A stretch of 14,242 bases of DNA from an uncultured Prevotellaceae bacterium (lineage in GTDB: Bacteria > Bacteroidota > Bacteroidia > Bacteroidales > Bacteroidaceae): assembly GCA_946407325.1 (NCBI GenBank), contig CAMJNN010000023.1, positions 1 through 14,242 of the forward strand. The letters are read 5' to 3'. Below the pieces are notes generated by a model that was not told where the DNA came from, did no database searches, and was given only the letters and a program-made list of their open reading frames with translations. The position numbers were made by a program, and so were the translations under genes. This document shows positions 7,335-13,974 of the stretch, in pieces (positions within the stretch are counted from its first letter, which is position 1; every line of letters starts with the position of its first letter).

Positions 7335-9515
7335 TCAATTTCCCATCTCGCTGATGAACTTTATGCGCACCAAGCGGATTTCTTCTTCTGTGTAGTCTTC
7401 GCCTAATTCTTCAATGGCAGTATCAAGGTCATCGGTTGTCGAATCCTGGAAATATTCATAGATATCAAGCATGTGGTCTTCATCCACCACTTCACGCAGG
7501 AAATAGTCGATGTTGATCTTAGTACCTGAGTAAACGATGGCTTCCACTTCATCAAGTAGCTCGTCAAACTCCATGCCCTTGGTGTTGGCAATGTCATCGA
7601 GTGCTACTTGGCGGTCTATGGCCTGTATGATGCTGACTTTCAGTTTCGACTTGTTGGCTACGGTGCGCACACGCAGGTCTTCAGGACGTTCAATCTCGTT
7701 CTCCTCGCAATGGCGCTTGATAAGCTTGCAGAACTCTTCGCCATAGCGCTTGGCCTTACCGGCACCCACACCGGGGATGTTCTGTAGCTCTTCTACGGTA
7801 ACGGGGTAGGTGGTGGCCATAGCCTCAAGCGATGGGTCTTGGAAGATGACATAAGGCGGCAAGTTAAGCTGCTTCGACATCTTCTTGCGCAGGTCTTTCA
7901 ACATACTGAATAGTGTGGGATCGAGCGCCAAAGAGGCTCCGCCATGCATTGGAGCTTCTTCCTCGGCCTCTTCAAAATCACCTTCTTCAACTATCTTGAA
8001 CGACTTGGGGTGCTTGAGGAATTTTTTGCCAGCGGAGGTGACCTTGATAAGGCCGTAGTTCTCGACATCCTTGCTGAGATAGCCATCGATGAGGGCCTGA
8101 CGAATGACATTGTTCCACACCTTTTCTTCTTCACCCATGCCTGAACCGAACACTTCGAGGTCTTCGTGGTGGTGGTCAATCACCTCATTCGTTTCATTGC
8201 CCTTGATAATGTCTACTATATAGTCTTGCTTGAAATTTTCTTTCACGGCGTATACCGCATCGATAACGGTGCATAGTAAATCTTGAGCTTCCACTTGTTT
8301 CTTGGGATTTAAACAATTGTCGCAGTTGCCACAATTGGCCTCCTTATACTCTTCGCCGAAGTAGTGCAACAGGGTCTTACGGCGGCACATGGAAGACTCT
8401 GCATAGGCTGCTGTTTCCAACAACAGCTGTTTGCCAATTTCCTGCTCGGCCACAGGCTTTCCCTGCATGAATTTCTCAAGTTTCTGAAGGTCTTTATCGC
8501 TGTAAAAGGCGATGCACTGTCCTTCGCCGCCATCACGTCCTGCGCGACCTGTCTCCTGGTAGTAGCCTTCGAGGCTTTTGGGGATATCGTAGTGAATCAC
8601 GAAGCGCACATCAGGCTTGTCGATGCCCATTCCAAAGGCTATGGTGGCTACTATGACGTCAATCTTCTCCATGAGGAAATCGTCTTGCGTCTCAGTACGG
8701 GTTACGCTATCCATGCCAGCATGATAGGGCTTTGCCTTGATGCCGTTGGCCACAAGAATCTCAGAAAGCTCCTCCACCTTCTTGCGGCTGAGGCAATAGA
8801 TAATGCCTGATTTCTCGGGGTTAGCCTTAATATATTTGATAATGTCTTTATCTACATCATCGGTCTTTGTGCGCACCTCGTAATAGAGGTTAGGACGGTT
8901 GAACGATGACTTGAACACCTTGGCGTGCATCATGCCTAAATTTTTCTGTATGTCGTGCTGTACCTTGGGCGTGGCGGTGGCCGTCAAAGCTATGAGCGGT
9001 GCCTTGCCAACCTGGTTGACGATGGGGCGTATCTTTCTGTACTCAGGGCGGAAATCATGACCCCACTCTGAAATACAATGTGCCTCGTCGATAGCGTAAA
9101 ATGATATCTTTACCTGTTTGAGGAAGTCAACGTTTTCTTCCTTGGTCAAGGACTCGGGTGCCACATACAGCAACTTGGTCTTGCCTGAAAGGATGTCATC
9201 TTTCACCTGCTCGATGGCCGTTCGGTTAAGAGATGAATTGATGAAGTGGGCGATGCCATCTTCTTCGCTGTAGTTGCGCATGGCGTCCACCTGGTTCTTC
9301 ATCAACGCAATGAGAGGAGAGATCACAATGGCCGTGCCCTTCATTAATAATGAGGGCAACTGATAACACAACGATTTGCCTCCACCGGTGGGCATCAGCA
9401 CAAACGTGTCGTTACCATCCAGCAGATTTTGTATGATAGCTTCTTGGTTTCCCTTGAAGGTGTCGAAGCCAAAATATTTTTTCAGCTCATCGGTTAAAAT
9501 GTATTTCTCAGCCAT
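7335..9515 (-). CDS. recQ: ATP-dependent DNA helicase RecQ
   Basis: A 3'-to-5' DNA helicase for recombination and repair. The 726-residue protein shows, in order: motif 0 (FGFDTFKGNQEAI, 15-27); Walker A MPTGGGKS (41-48); the DEAH box (143-146) with the RecQ aromatic-rich loop CISEWGHDFRPEY (147-159); TATAT (178-182); motif VI ETGRAGRDGG (321-330); a zinc-binding RQC region with Cys377, Cys395, Cys398 and Cys401; a winged-helix part to about 510; an acidic linker (511-521); and an HRDC domain (about 530-605, VTVEELQNIPGVGAGKAKRYG). A further ~120 residues (606-726), partly acidic, form a helix-turn-helix-like tail that I believe is usual for Bacteroidetes RecQ and is absent from E. coli RecQ (about 610 residues). 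The start ATG (9515) follows a near-consensus promoter. It is the first gene of the run that continues with UPF0371, M28 peptidase and two esterases. Confidence 0.97.
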   Translation of the reverse strand: MAEKYILTDELKKYFGFDTFKGNQEAIIQNLLDGNDTFVLMPTGGGKSLCYQLPSLLMKGTAIVISPLIALMKNQVDAMRNYSEEDGIAHFINSSLNRTAIEQVKDDILSGKTKLLYVAPESLTKEENVDFLKQVKISFYAIDEAHCISEWGHDFRPEYRKIRPIVNQVGKAPLIALTATATPKVQHDIQKNLGMMHAKVFKSSFNRPNLYYEVRTKTDDVDKDIIKYIKANPEKSGIIYCLSRKKVEELSEILVANGIKAKPYHAGMDSVTRTETQDDFLMEKIDVIVATIAFGMGIDKPDVRFVIHYDIPKSLEGYYQETGRAGRDGGEGQCIAFYSDKDLQKLEKFMQGKPVAEQEIGKQLLLETAAYAESSMCRRKTLLHYFGEEYKEANCGNCDNCLNPKKQVEAQDLLCTVIDAVYAVKENFKQDYIVDIIKGNETNEVIDHHHEDLEVFGSGMGEEEKVWNNVIRQALIDGYLSKDVENYGLIKVTSAGKKFLKHPKSFKIVEEGDFEEAEEEAPMHGGASLALDPTLFSMLKDLRKKMSKQLNLPPYVIFQDPSLEAMATTYPVTVEELQNIPGVGAGKAKRYGEEFCKLIKRHCEENEIERPEDLRVRTVANKSKLKVSIIQAIDRQVALDDIANTKGMEFDELLDEVEAIVYSGTKINIDYFLREVVDEDHMLDIYEYFQDSTTDDLDTAIEELGEDYTEEEIRLVRIKFISEMGN

Positions 9516-9569
9516 GGCCAGCAGGTCTTTTTAGGTTAATAATACAGGTGTGCCAAGGAGACACTTTAA

Positions 9570-9599
9570 CAAAGTTATAAACAACTTATAAAATAGCAA
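9570..9599 (-). promoter_or_regulatory. Promoter for recQ and the genes behind it
   Basis: On the minus strand TTG (9599-9597), a 19-base spacer, and TAACTTTG (9577-9570) match the Bacteroidetes primary-sigma consensus, with a perfect -7 box. The start site would be near 9563, giving a leader of about 48 bases before the recQ ATG. No strong Shine-Dalgarno sequence is seen in the leader. Confidence 0.7.
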
Positions 9600-9665
9600 T
9601 GCAAATGCAATATTTTTTTTATTGCAAATGCTAAAAAACAGGCTGAACAATGGAAAAAAGCCCTT
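9600..9665. other. AT-rich gap between clpX and the recQ promoter, with TGCAA repeats
   Basis: This 66-base stretch holds no gene. It contains an inverted repeat TGCAATA / TATTGCA (9606-9612 and 9620-9626) around a T7 loop, and the octamer GCAAATGC twice (9601-9608 and 9624-9631). The bases right after the clpX stop read AAGGGCTTTTTT on the minus strand, at best a very weak terminator. The repeats sit directly upstream of the recQ -33 box, where an activator or repressor could bind, but no known operator is recognised. Confidence 0.4.
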
Positions 9666-10904
9666 TTAGCTGTTCTGTAGGCGTGAAATATTGGCTTTTT
9701 CCAGTTGATTCTTGGCATAATCCAGCGTCACGGTGAAGGATTTCTTCTTGCTGGATGGCAACTCATACATCACATCCATCATGATGGCCTCAACGATAGC
9801 ACGCAGACCACGGGCTCCGAGCTTAAACTCGATGGCCTTATCCACCACATACTCCAACACGTCATCGTTGAAACTCAACTTTACCCCGTCCATCTCGAAT
9901 AACTTGATGTATTGCTTGGTAATGGAGTTTTTCGGTTCTGTGAGGATAGAGCGTAGGGCCTTACGGTCCAAAGGATTGAGGTAGGTGAGGATAGGCATAC
10001 GGCCTATGATCTCTGGTATCAGTCCAAAGGCTTTAAGGTCTTGCGGAGCGATGTACTGCATCATATTGTCCCTGTCTACCTTGGCTGCGTTCTCAACAGC
10101 GTGATAACCCACCACATGCGTGTTGAGGCGTTGGGCAATCTTGCGCTCAATGCCATCAAAGGCACCACCACAAATGAACAGGATGTTTTTGGTGTCGACA
10201 GCAATCAAGTGTTGCTCAGGGTGCTTGCGGCCTCCCTGTGGCGGAACATTCACAATGGATCCCTCCAACAGTTTGAGCAATCCTTGCTGTACACCTTCGC
10301 CACTCACATCGCGTGTAATGGAAGGGTTGTCGCCCTTACGGGCTATCTTGTCAATCTCGTCGATGAACACAATGCCACGTTCAGCAGCATGTACATCGTA
10401 GTCGGCCACCTGAAGCAGGCGAGTAAGAATGCTCTCGATGTCCTCGCCCACATAGCCCGCCTCGGTCAGCACCGTGGCATCGACGATGGTGAATGGCACA
10501 CTCAAGAACTTGGCAATGGTGCGGGCTAAGAGTGTCTTGCCTGTACCGGTTGCACCTACCATGATGATGTTGGACTTCTCAATCTCTACTTCATCGTCGC
10601 TCGTCTTTTGCAACAAACGCTTGTAGTGATTATACACCGCTACCGACAGATAACGCTTGGCATCGTTCTGGCCAATGACGTATTGGTCAAGAAATGCTTT
10701 GATGTCCTGAGGTTTAGGTAAAGTCTTAAGATCAAGACCTAATTTGCTTTGTGTGACATTGCGTAATGCCTCTTGACAAATTTCGGCGGCACGCTCTACA
10801 CACTCATTGCAGATATAGCCGTCAATGCCTGTGATCAGTAGCTTAACTTCTTTATCAGTACGGCCACAGAAACTACATCTGTTGCCTGGGTTTCTCGTAG
10901 CCAT
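9666..10904 (-). CDS. clpX: ATP-dependent Clp protease ATP-binding subunit ClpX
   Basis: AAA+ unfoldase that recognises, unfolds and threads substrates into ClpP. The protein is 412 residues, a normal length. The N-terminal zinc-binding domain has Cys10, Cys13, Cys32 and Cys35 (CSFC...CNEC), used for dimerisation and adaptor or substrate binding. The AAA+ module shows Walker A GATGTGKT (117-124), pore loop GYVG (150-153), Walker B IVFIDE (178-183), a second-pore-loop region with [19 protein letters not shown] (189-207), and sensor 2 GARGLR (363-368). The ClpP-docking 'IGF' loop appears to be VGY (265-267) here. The start lies 3 bases after the clpP stop, so clpP and clpX are one translationally close pair that yields both parts of ClpXP together. 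No promoter of its own is visible. Confidence 0.98.
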   Translation of the reverse strand: MATRNPGNRCSFCGRTDKEVKLLITGIDGYICNECVERAAEICQEALRNVTQSKLGLDLKTLPKPQDIKAFLDQYVIGQNDAKRYLSVAVYNHYKRLLQKTSDDEVEIEKSNIIMVGATGTGKTLLARTIAKFLSVPFTIVDATVLTEAGYVGEDIESILTRLLQVADYDVHAAERGIVFIDEIDKIARKGDNPSITRDVSGEGVQQGLLKLLEGSIVNVPPQGGRKHPEQHLIAVDTKNILFICGGAFDGIERKIAQRLNTHVVGYHAVENAAKVDRDNMMQYIAPQDLKAFGLIPEIIGRMPILTYLNPLDRKALRSILTEPKNSITKQYIKLFEMDGVKLSFNDDVLEYVVDKAIEFKLGARGLRAIVEAIMMDVMYELPSSKKKSFTVTLDYAKNQLEKANISRLQNS

Positions 10905-10907
10905 TGG

Positions 10908-11579
10908 TTATTTCTTTTTGGTCAGCACTTCATCAATCATCCCATATTCCTTAGCTTCCTCTGCCGTCATCCAATAGTCGCGGTCGGAATCAGCCCACAC
11001 CTTGTCAAATGTGGTGTGAGAATGGTCGGCGATGATAGTGTAGAGTTCTTTCTTCAGTTTTTGAATTTCACGGGCAGTAATCTCAATATCGGATGCCTGA
11101 CCTTGTGCGCCACCCATCGGTTGATGTATCATCACACGCGAGTGGGTTAAGGCAGAACGCTTTCCTTCGGCACCAGCTACCAATAATACAGCTGCCATGC
11201 TGGCTGCCATGCCTGTACAGATGGTGGCCACCGGACTGCTGATGAACTGCATGGTGTCGTAGATGCCTAATCCAGCATAGACCGAGCCACCAGGAGAATT
11301 AATATATATGGAGATGTCCTTGCCGGCATCTACAGAATCGAGGTAAAGTAGTTGTGCCTGCAACGTGTTTGCCGTATAATCGTCAATCTGTGTACCCAGA
11401 AAGATGATGCGATCCATCATCAAGCGTGAGAATACGTCTAACTGAGTGACGTTGAGCTGACGCTCTTCCAGGATGTATGGATTCAAATAATTGGCTTGTG
11501 ATTTGATGACCTCATCAAGCACTAAACTGTTCATTCCCAAATGTTGGGTAGCATACTTTCTAAAATCGTCTTTCATCAT
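10908..11579 (-). CDS. clpP: ATP-dependent Clp protease proteolytic subunit ClpP
   Basis: Serine peptidase that forms the tetradecameric chamber degrading proteins fed by ClpX. At 223 residues it is slightly longer than E. coli ClpP because of an N-terminal extension of about 30 residues, which may be a propeptide. The catalytic triad is Ser127 (GMAASMAA), His152 (VMIHQPMGG) and Asp201 (DSDRDYWM). The handle and oxyanion features INSPGGSV (93-100) are intact. There are two consecutive ATGs; I take the first (11579) because a clear AAGGAG Shine-Dalgarno sequence lies 6 bases before it. It is separated from tig by a large hairpin and a possible promoter, and is followed after 3 bases by clpX. 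Confidence 0.97.
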   Translation of the reverse strand: MMKDDFRKYATQHLGMNSLVLDEVIKSQANYLNPYILEERQLNVTQLDVFSRLMMDRIIFLGTQIDDYTANTLQAQLLYLDSVDAGKDISIYINSPGGSVYAGLGIYDTMQFISSPVATICTGMAASMAAVLLVAGAEGKRSALTHSRVMIHQPMGGAQGQASDIEITAREIQKLKKELYTIIADHSHTTFDKVWADSDRDYWMTAEEAKEYGMIDEVLTKKK

Positions 11580-11585
11580 TTTTTA

Positions 11586-11591
11586 CTCCTT
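11586..11591 (-). promoter_or_regulatory. Shine-Dalgarno sequence of clpP
   Basis: AAGGAG on the minus strand, 6 bases before the first of two ATGs of clpP. Of the starts in this window I checked, it is the only one with such a full anti-16S match, which is uncommon in Bacteroidetes. It supports the choice of the first ATG. Confidence 0.7.
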
Positions 11592-11607
11592 AGTTCTTAT
11601 TTACATG

Positions 11608-11639
11608 CAAAATAAAGAAAAACACATGGCATTACCAAA
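11608..11639 (-). promoter_or_regulatory. Possible clpP promoter overlapping the tig terminator hairpin
   Basis: On the minus strand TTTG (11639-11636), a 20-base spacer and TTATTTTG (11615-11608) resemble the Bacteroidetes promoter with one mismatch in the -7 box (T for A at its second base). The -33 box would lie in the hairpin loop and the spacer in its 3' arm. A start near 11601 would leave a leader of about 22 bases carrying AAGGAG. The imperfect -7 box makes this a candidate only. Confidence 0.4.
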
Positions 11640-11658
11640 TGTAACACCATGTGTTTTT
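11618..11658. terminator. Long symmetrical hairpin between tig and clpP, likely terminator
   Basis: A 12-base-pair outer stem (AAAAACACATGG / CCATGTGTTTTT), a 2x2 internal mismatch (CA/CA), a 4-base-pair inner stem (TTAC/GTAA) and a 5-base loop. The structure begins 29 bases past the tig stop codon. The 3' arm ends in TTTTT on either strand, and on the minus strand it continues as CTTTATTTT, so it can act as an intrinsic terminator in both directions, with tig as the natural client. Confidence 0.8.
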
Positions 11659-11687
11659 ATGTAAATTTGAAAGTTTCTGCTCGAAAA

Positions 11688-13055
11688 TCAGGCTTCGGGC
11701 TGCATCAGCTTGCCAAAATCCTCAGCGGAGATATCCTTATGCTCCAGCTTAACTTTTTGCTTCAGAACCTCAGCAAGTTTGTTATCGATAACACGATCGG
11801 CCAAGTTCTCTACTGTCTCGCGTTTCTTTAGCATTTCGCTGGCGTAGTTGGCAATCATGTCGTCAGGTACGTTTAGCATGCCATACTGTGCAAACTGAGC
11901 ACGGGTAGCCACCTTAGCCTCTTCGAGGATATCGTTCTGCTCCACTTTCACACCAGCCTGAGCCACCAGTACGTCGCGAATCAGCTGCCAGCTCAGTACC
12001 TCGATGGTTTGTGCATAGTTTTCATCAACGAACTTGTCGTCCTTGTCAGGGTTGTTGGCTTTCATGATGCGCTTCATCAAAGGCTCTGAGAAATCCAGTT
12101 TGCCTACCTTGTCGGTGATAACCTTCTTAGCATCGAGCAAGAACTTGTAATCGCTGTTGGCCTGGAATTGGTTAGCGATGATTTCACGCACTTTCTGTTT
12201 GAATTCCTCCTCGCTCTTTACTACGTCCTTGCCAAATACTTGGTCGAACAAATCCTGGTTCATCTCACCTGGTACGTATCGGGTGATTTCATCAACGGTA
12301 TAGTTGAAGTCAGAAGTAACCTCTACAGCCTTCTCACGGTCGATCTTTAGTAATGAAGCCAACTCAGGAGCATTGCCTTCCCAAGCTTTGTAGGGGTTGA
12401 ACTTAACTGTTTCGCCTGGTTTCACATCAGCGAACTTAGTCTTCTCGTCGTCAACTTTCATATAAGATGGCATCATCACAGCGTTCTCAATACGGATGCC
12501 GCCATCCTTCTCGTTGCCAGCCTCGTCCAACTCACAGAGTTGACCCTTAATCATGTCATTCTGAGCTGCGTCGAATGACTCAGCCTTCTCGTAAGAACCA
12601 CCGCGCTGAGCGTAGGAAGCCACTTGGTTGTCCACCATTTCGTCGGTAACGATTACGTCGTAATAGGGCACTTTATCTTTGGCAGAGACCTCTACATTGA
12701 TGGTTGGAGCCAGCGCGATGTCAAACAAGAACTTAAACTCTTCCTGGGTATCGAAATCCAACTGTTGTTGGTTCTCGTTTGGCAATGGCTCGCCCAACAT
12801 CTGAACCTTGTTATCCTGAATATACTTGTTGATTGCATCGCCGAGCATCTTATTTACCTCGTCAGCAATCACAGACTTCTCATACATTTTCTTGACCAAG
12901 CCCATTGGTACCATGCCTTTGCGGAAACCTGGCATTTGGGCATCCTTACGAATCTTCTTCAGCTGCTTTTCTACATTTTCCTGATAGTCAGCCTTTACCA
13001 TGTCAACTGTAAGCAAAGCACTTACTTTGTCAACGTTTTGCAGTGATACGTTCAT
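11688..13055 (-). CDS. tig: Trigger factor (ribosome-associated chaperone)
   Basis: Trigger factor binds the ribosome exit tunnel and shields nascent chains. The 455-residue protein has the N-terminal ribosome-binding domain (about 1-125) with the signature MPGFRKGMVP (41-50), which contacts ribosomal protein uL23. A middle segment (about 150-255) holds the place of the FKBP-type prolyl isomerase domain but lacks the usual 'DFxG' and 'GxxxxxGFE' patterns, so isomerase activity is doubtful. The C-terminal substrate-cradling helices run from about 260 to 455. The start ATG (13055) opens MNVSLQNVDKVSALLTV, the expected family start. It has its own strong promoter and a hairpin terminator after it. 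It sits upstream of clpP-clpX in the widely conserved tig-clpP-clpX order. Confidence 0.96.
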   Translation of the reverse strand: MNVSLQNVDKVSALLTVDMVKADYQENVEKQLKKIRKDAQMPGFRKGMVPMGLVKKMYEKSVIADEVNKMLGDAINKYIQDNKVQMLGEPLPNENQQQLDFDTQEEFKFLFDIALAPTINVEVSAKDKVPYYDVIVTDEMVDNQVASYAQRGGSYEKAESFDAAQNDMIKGQLCELDEAGNEKDGGIRIENAVMMPSYMKVDDEKTKFADVKPGETVKFNPYKAWEGNAPELASLLKIDREKAVEVTSDFNYTVDEITRYVPGEMNQDLFDQVFGKDVVKSEEEFKQKVREIIANQFQANSDYKFLLDAKKVITDKVGKLDFSEPLMKRIMKANNPDKDDKFVDENYAQTIEVLSWQLIRDVLVAQAGVKVEQNDILEEAKVATRAQFAQYGMLNVPDDMIANYASEMLKKRETVENLADRVIDNKLAEVLKQKVKLEHKDISAEDFGKLMQPEA

Positions 13056-13099
13056 TCTACAAATATTTGTTTTTAGTTATTAATTTCAATTTGAGGGTG

Positions 13100-13130
13100 C
13101 AAAATTAGCTTTTATCTTTCAAATATCAAA
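13100..13130 (-). promoter_or_regulatory. Consensus Bacteroidetes promoter for tig
   Basis: TTTG (13130-13127), a 19-base spacer, then TAATTTTG (13107-13100) on the minus strand: a perfect match to TTTG-N19-TAnnTTTG. The start would be near 13093, with an AT-rich leader of about 38 bases. The -33 box begins only a few bases past the mlaE stop codon. It is the best promoter match in the window, in keeping with strong expression of a ribosome-bound chaperone. Confidence 0.8.
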
Positions 13131-13134
13131 GAAT

Positions 13135-13875
13135 TCAGGCCAAAATATTGGTCAGTATCAGGTCGGCAAACAAAATCAGCACGCTACTTGTCACCACTGC
13201 ATTGGTAGAAGCCTTACCTACGCTGATTGAGCCACCTTCAACGGTATAGCCAAAAAACGAGGCTACACTGCTAATGATGAAGGCGAAACAGAATGACTTG
13301 ATGAAGCATCCCCATACGAACCATTCCACGAAGGCATATTGTAGTCCATATTCCAGATCTTCCGCCGTCATGATTCCACCAAACCAACAAGTACAGAATC
13401 CTCCCAAAAAACCAGCGAAGATGCTGAATACCACCATAATAGGGATGAAACTGACTAAAGCTGCTATCTTGGGCAATATCAAGTAGCAGGCTGAATTGAC
13501 ACCCATTATCTCTAAGGCATCAATCTGTTGGGTAACGCGCATTGTACCAAGTTCGGAGGCGATGTTGGAACCTACCTTGCCTGATAGAATCAAACACATT
13601 ATGGCAGACGAGAACTCCAGTAACAGGATTTCACGGGTAGCATAGCCTACCGTCCAACGGGGCATAAACACACTCTCGATGTTGAGTTTGAACTGGATGG
13701 TGATGACGGCACCGATGAAGAAAGATATCAGCAAAACGATGCCGATAGAATCAACGCCCAGTTGTTCTACCTCTCTGATATATTGTCGGAAAAACATACG
13801 CCAACGTTCAGGAACAGAAAAAACCCTGCTCATCAGAATTAGGTATCTGCCTACGGTTCGTAATGCTTTTATCAT
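13135..13875 (-). CDS. mlaE: MlaE-family ABC transporter permease (phospholipid/lipid transport)
   Basis: Inner-membrane permease of the MlaFEDB type, which moves phospholipids between the inner and outer membranes. The 246-residue protein matches the family length. An amphipathic N-terminal interfacial helix (about 1-35) is followed by membrane segments near 43-62, 86-99, 135-160, 185-207 and 228-246. The family signature GSNIASELGTMRVTQQIDALEIMGV spans 102-126, and the C-terminal GGSISVGKASTNAVVTSS (214-231) matches the conserved 'GVGxATTxAVVxS' region. The usual partners, MlaF ATPase and MlaD MCE protein, are not next to it: the next minus-strand gene is tig with its own promoter, and the gene on the other side is lptB on the opposite strand. 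A -7 box lies 23 bases before the ATG. Confidence 0.93.
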   Translation of the reverse strand: MIKALRTVGRYLILMSRVFSVPERWRMFFRQYIREVEQLGVDSIGIVLLISFFIGAVITIQFKLNIESVFMPRWTVGYATREILLLEFSSAIMCLILSGKVGSNIASELGTMRVTQQIDALEIMGVNSACYLILPKIAALVSFIPIMVVFSIFAGFLGGFCTCWFGGIMTAEDLEYGLQYAFVEWFVWGCFIKSFCFAFIISSVASFFGYTVEGGSISVGKASTNAVVTSSVLILFADLILTNILA

Positions 13876-13897
13876 TGCTTTTAAACTTTTTAGGATG

Positions 13898-13905
13898 CAA
13901 AGATA
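13898..13905 (-). promoter_or_regulatory. -7 box of the mlaE promoter
   Basis: TATCTTTG on the minus strand is a perfect Bacteroidetes -7 element; the start would be near 13891, about 16 bases before the mlaE ATG. No good TTTG is found at the usual 19-21 base distance (the bases there read CATT); a TTTG exists at 23 bases. Activator help or a weak promoter is possible. Confidence 0.55.
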
Positions 13906-13947
13906 TGAAGTTTTGCCGAAAGATAATGCAAATACATTTTATTTTTG

Positions 13948-13955
13948 TACTTTTG
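13948..13955 (+). promoter_or_regulatory. -7 box of the lptB promoter
   Basis: TACTTTTG is a perfect TAnnTTTG element, placing the start near 13962 with a leader of only about 13 bases before the lptB ATG. The -33 position reads AATG rather than TTTG. Confidence 0.6.
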
Positions 13956-13974
13956 CGAATTAAATGTTGTGAAA

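Noticed and set aside
9606..9626. TGCAATA-T7-TATTGCA hairpin as the clpX terminator
   Set aside because: The stem is AT-rich and short and is not followed by a T run on the minus strand; on that strand the loop itself is A-rich. Listed instead as a repeat region.
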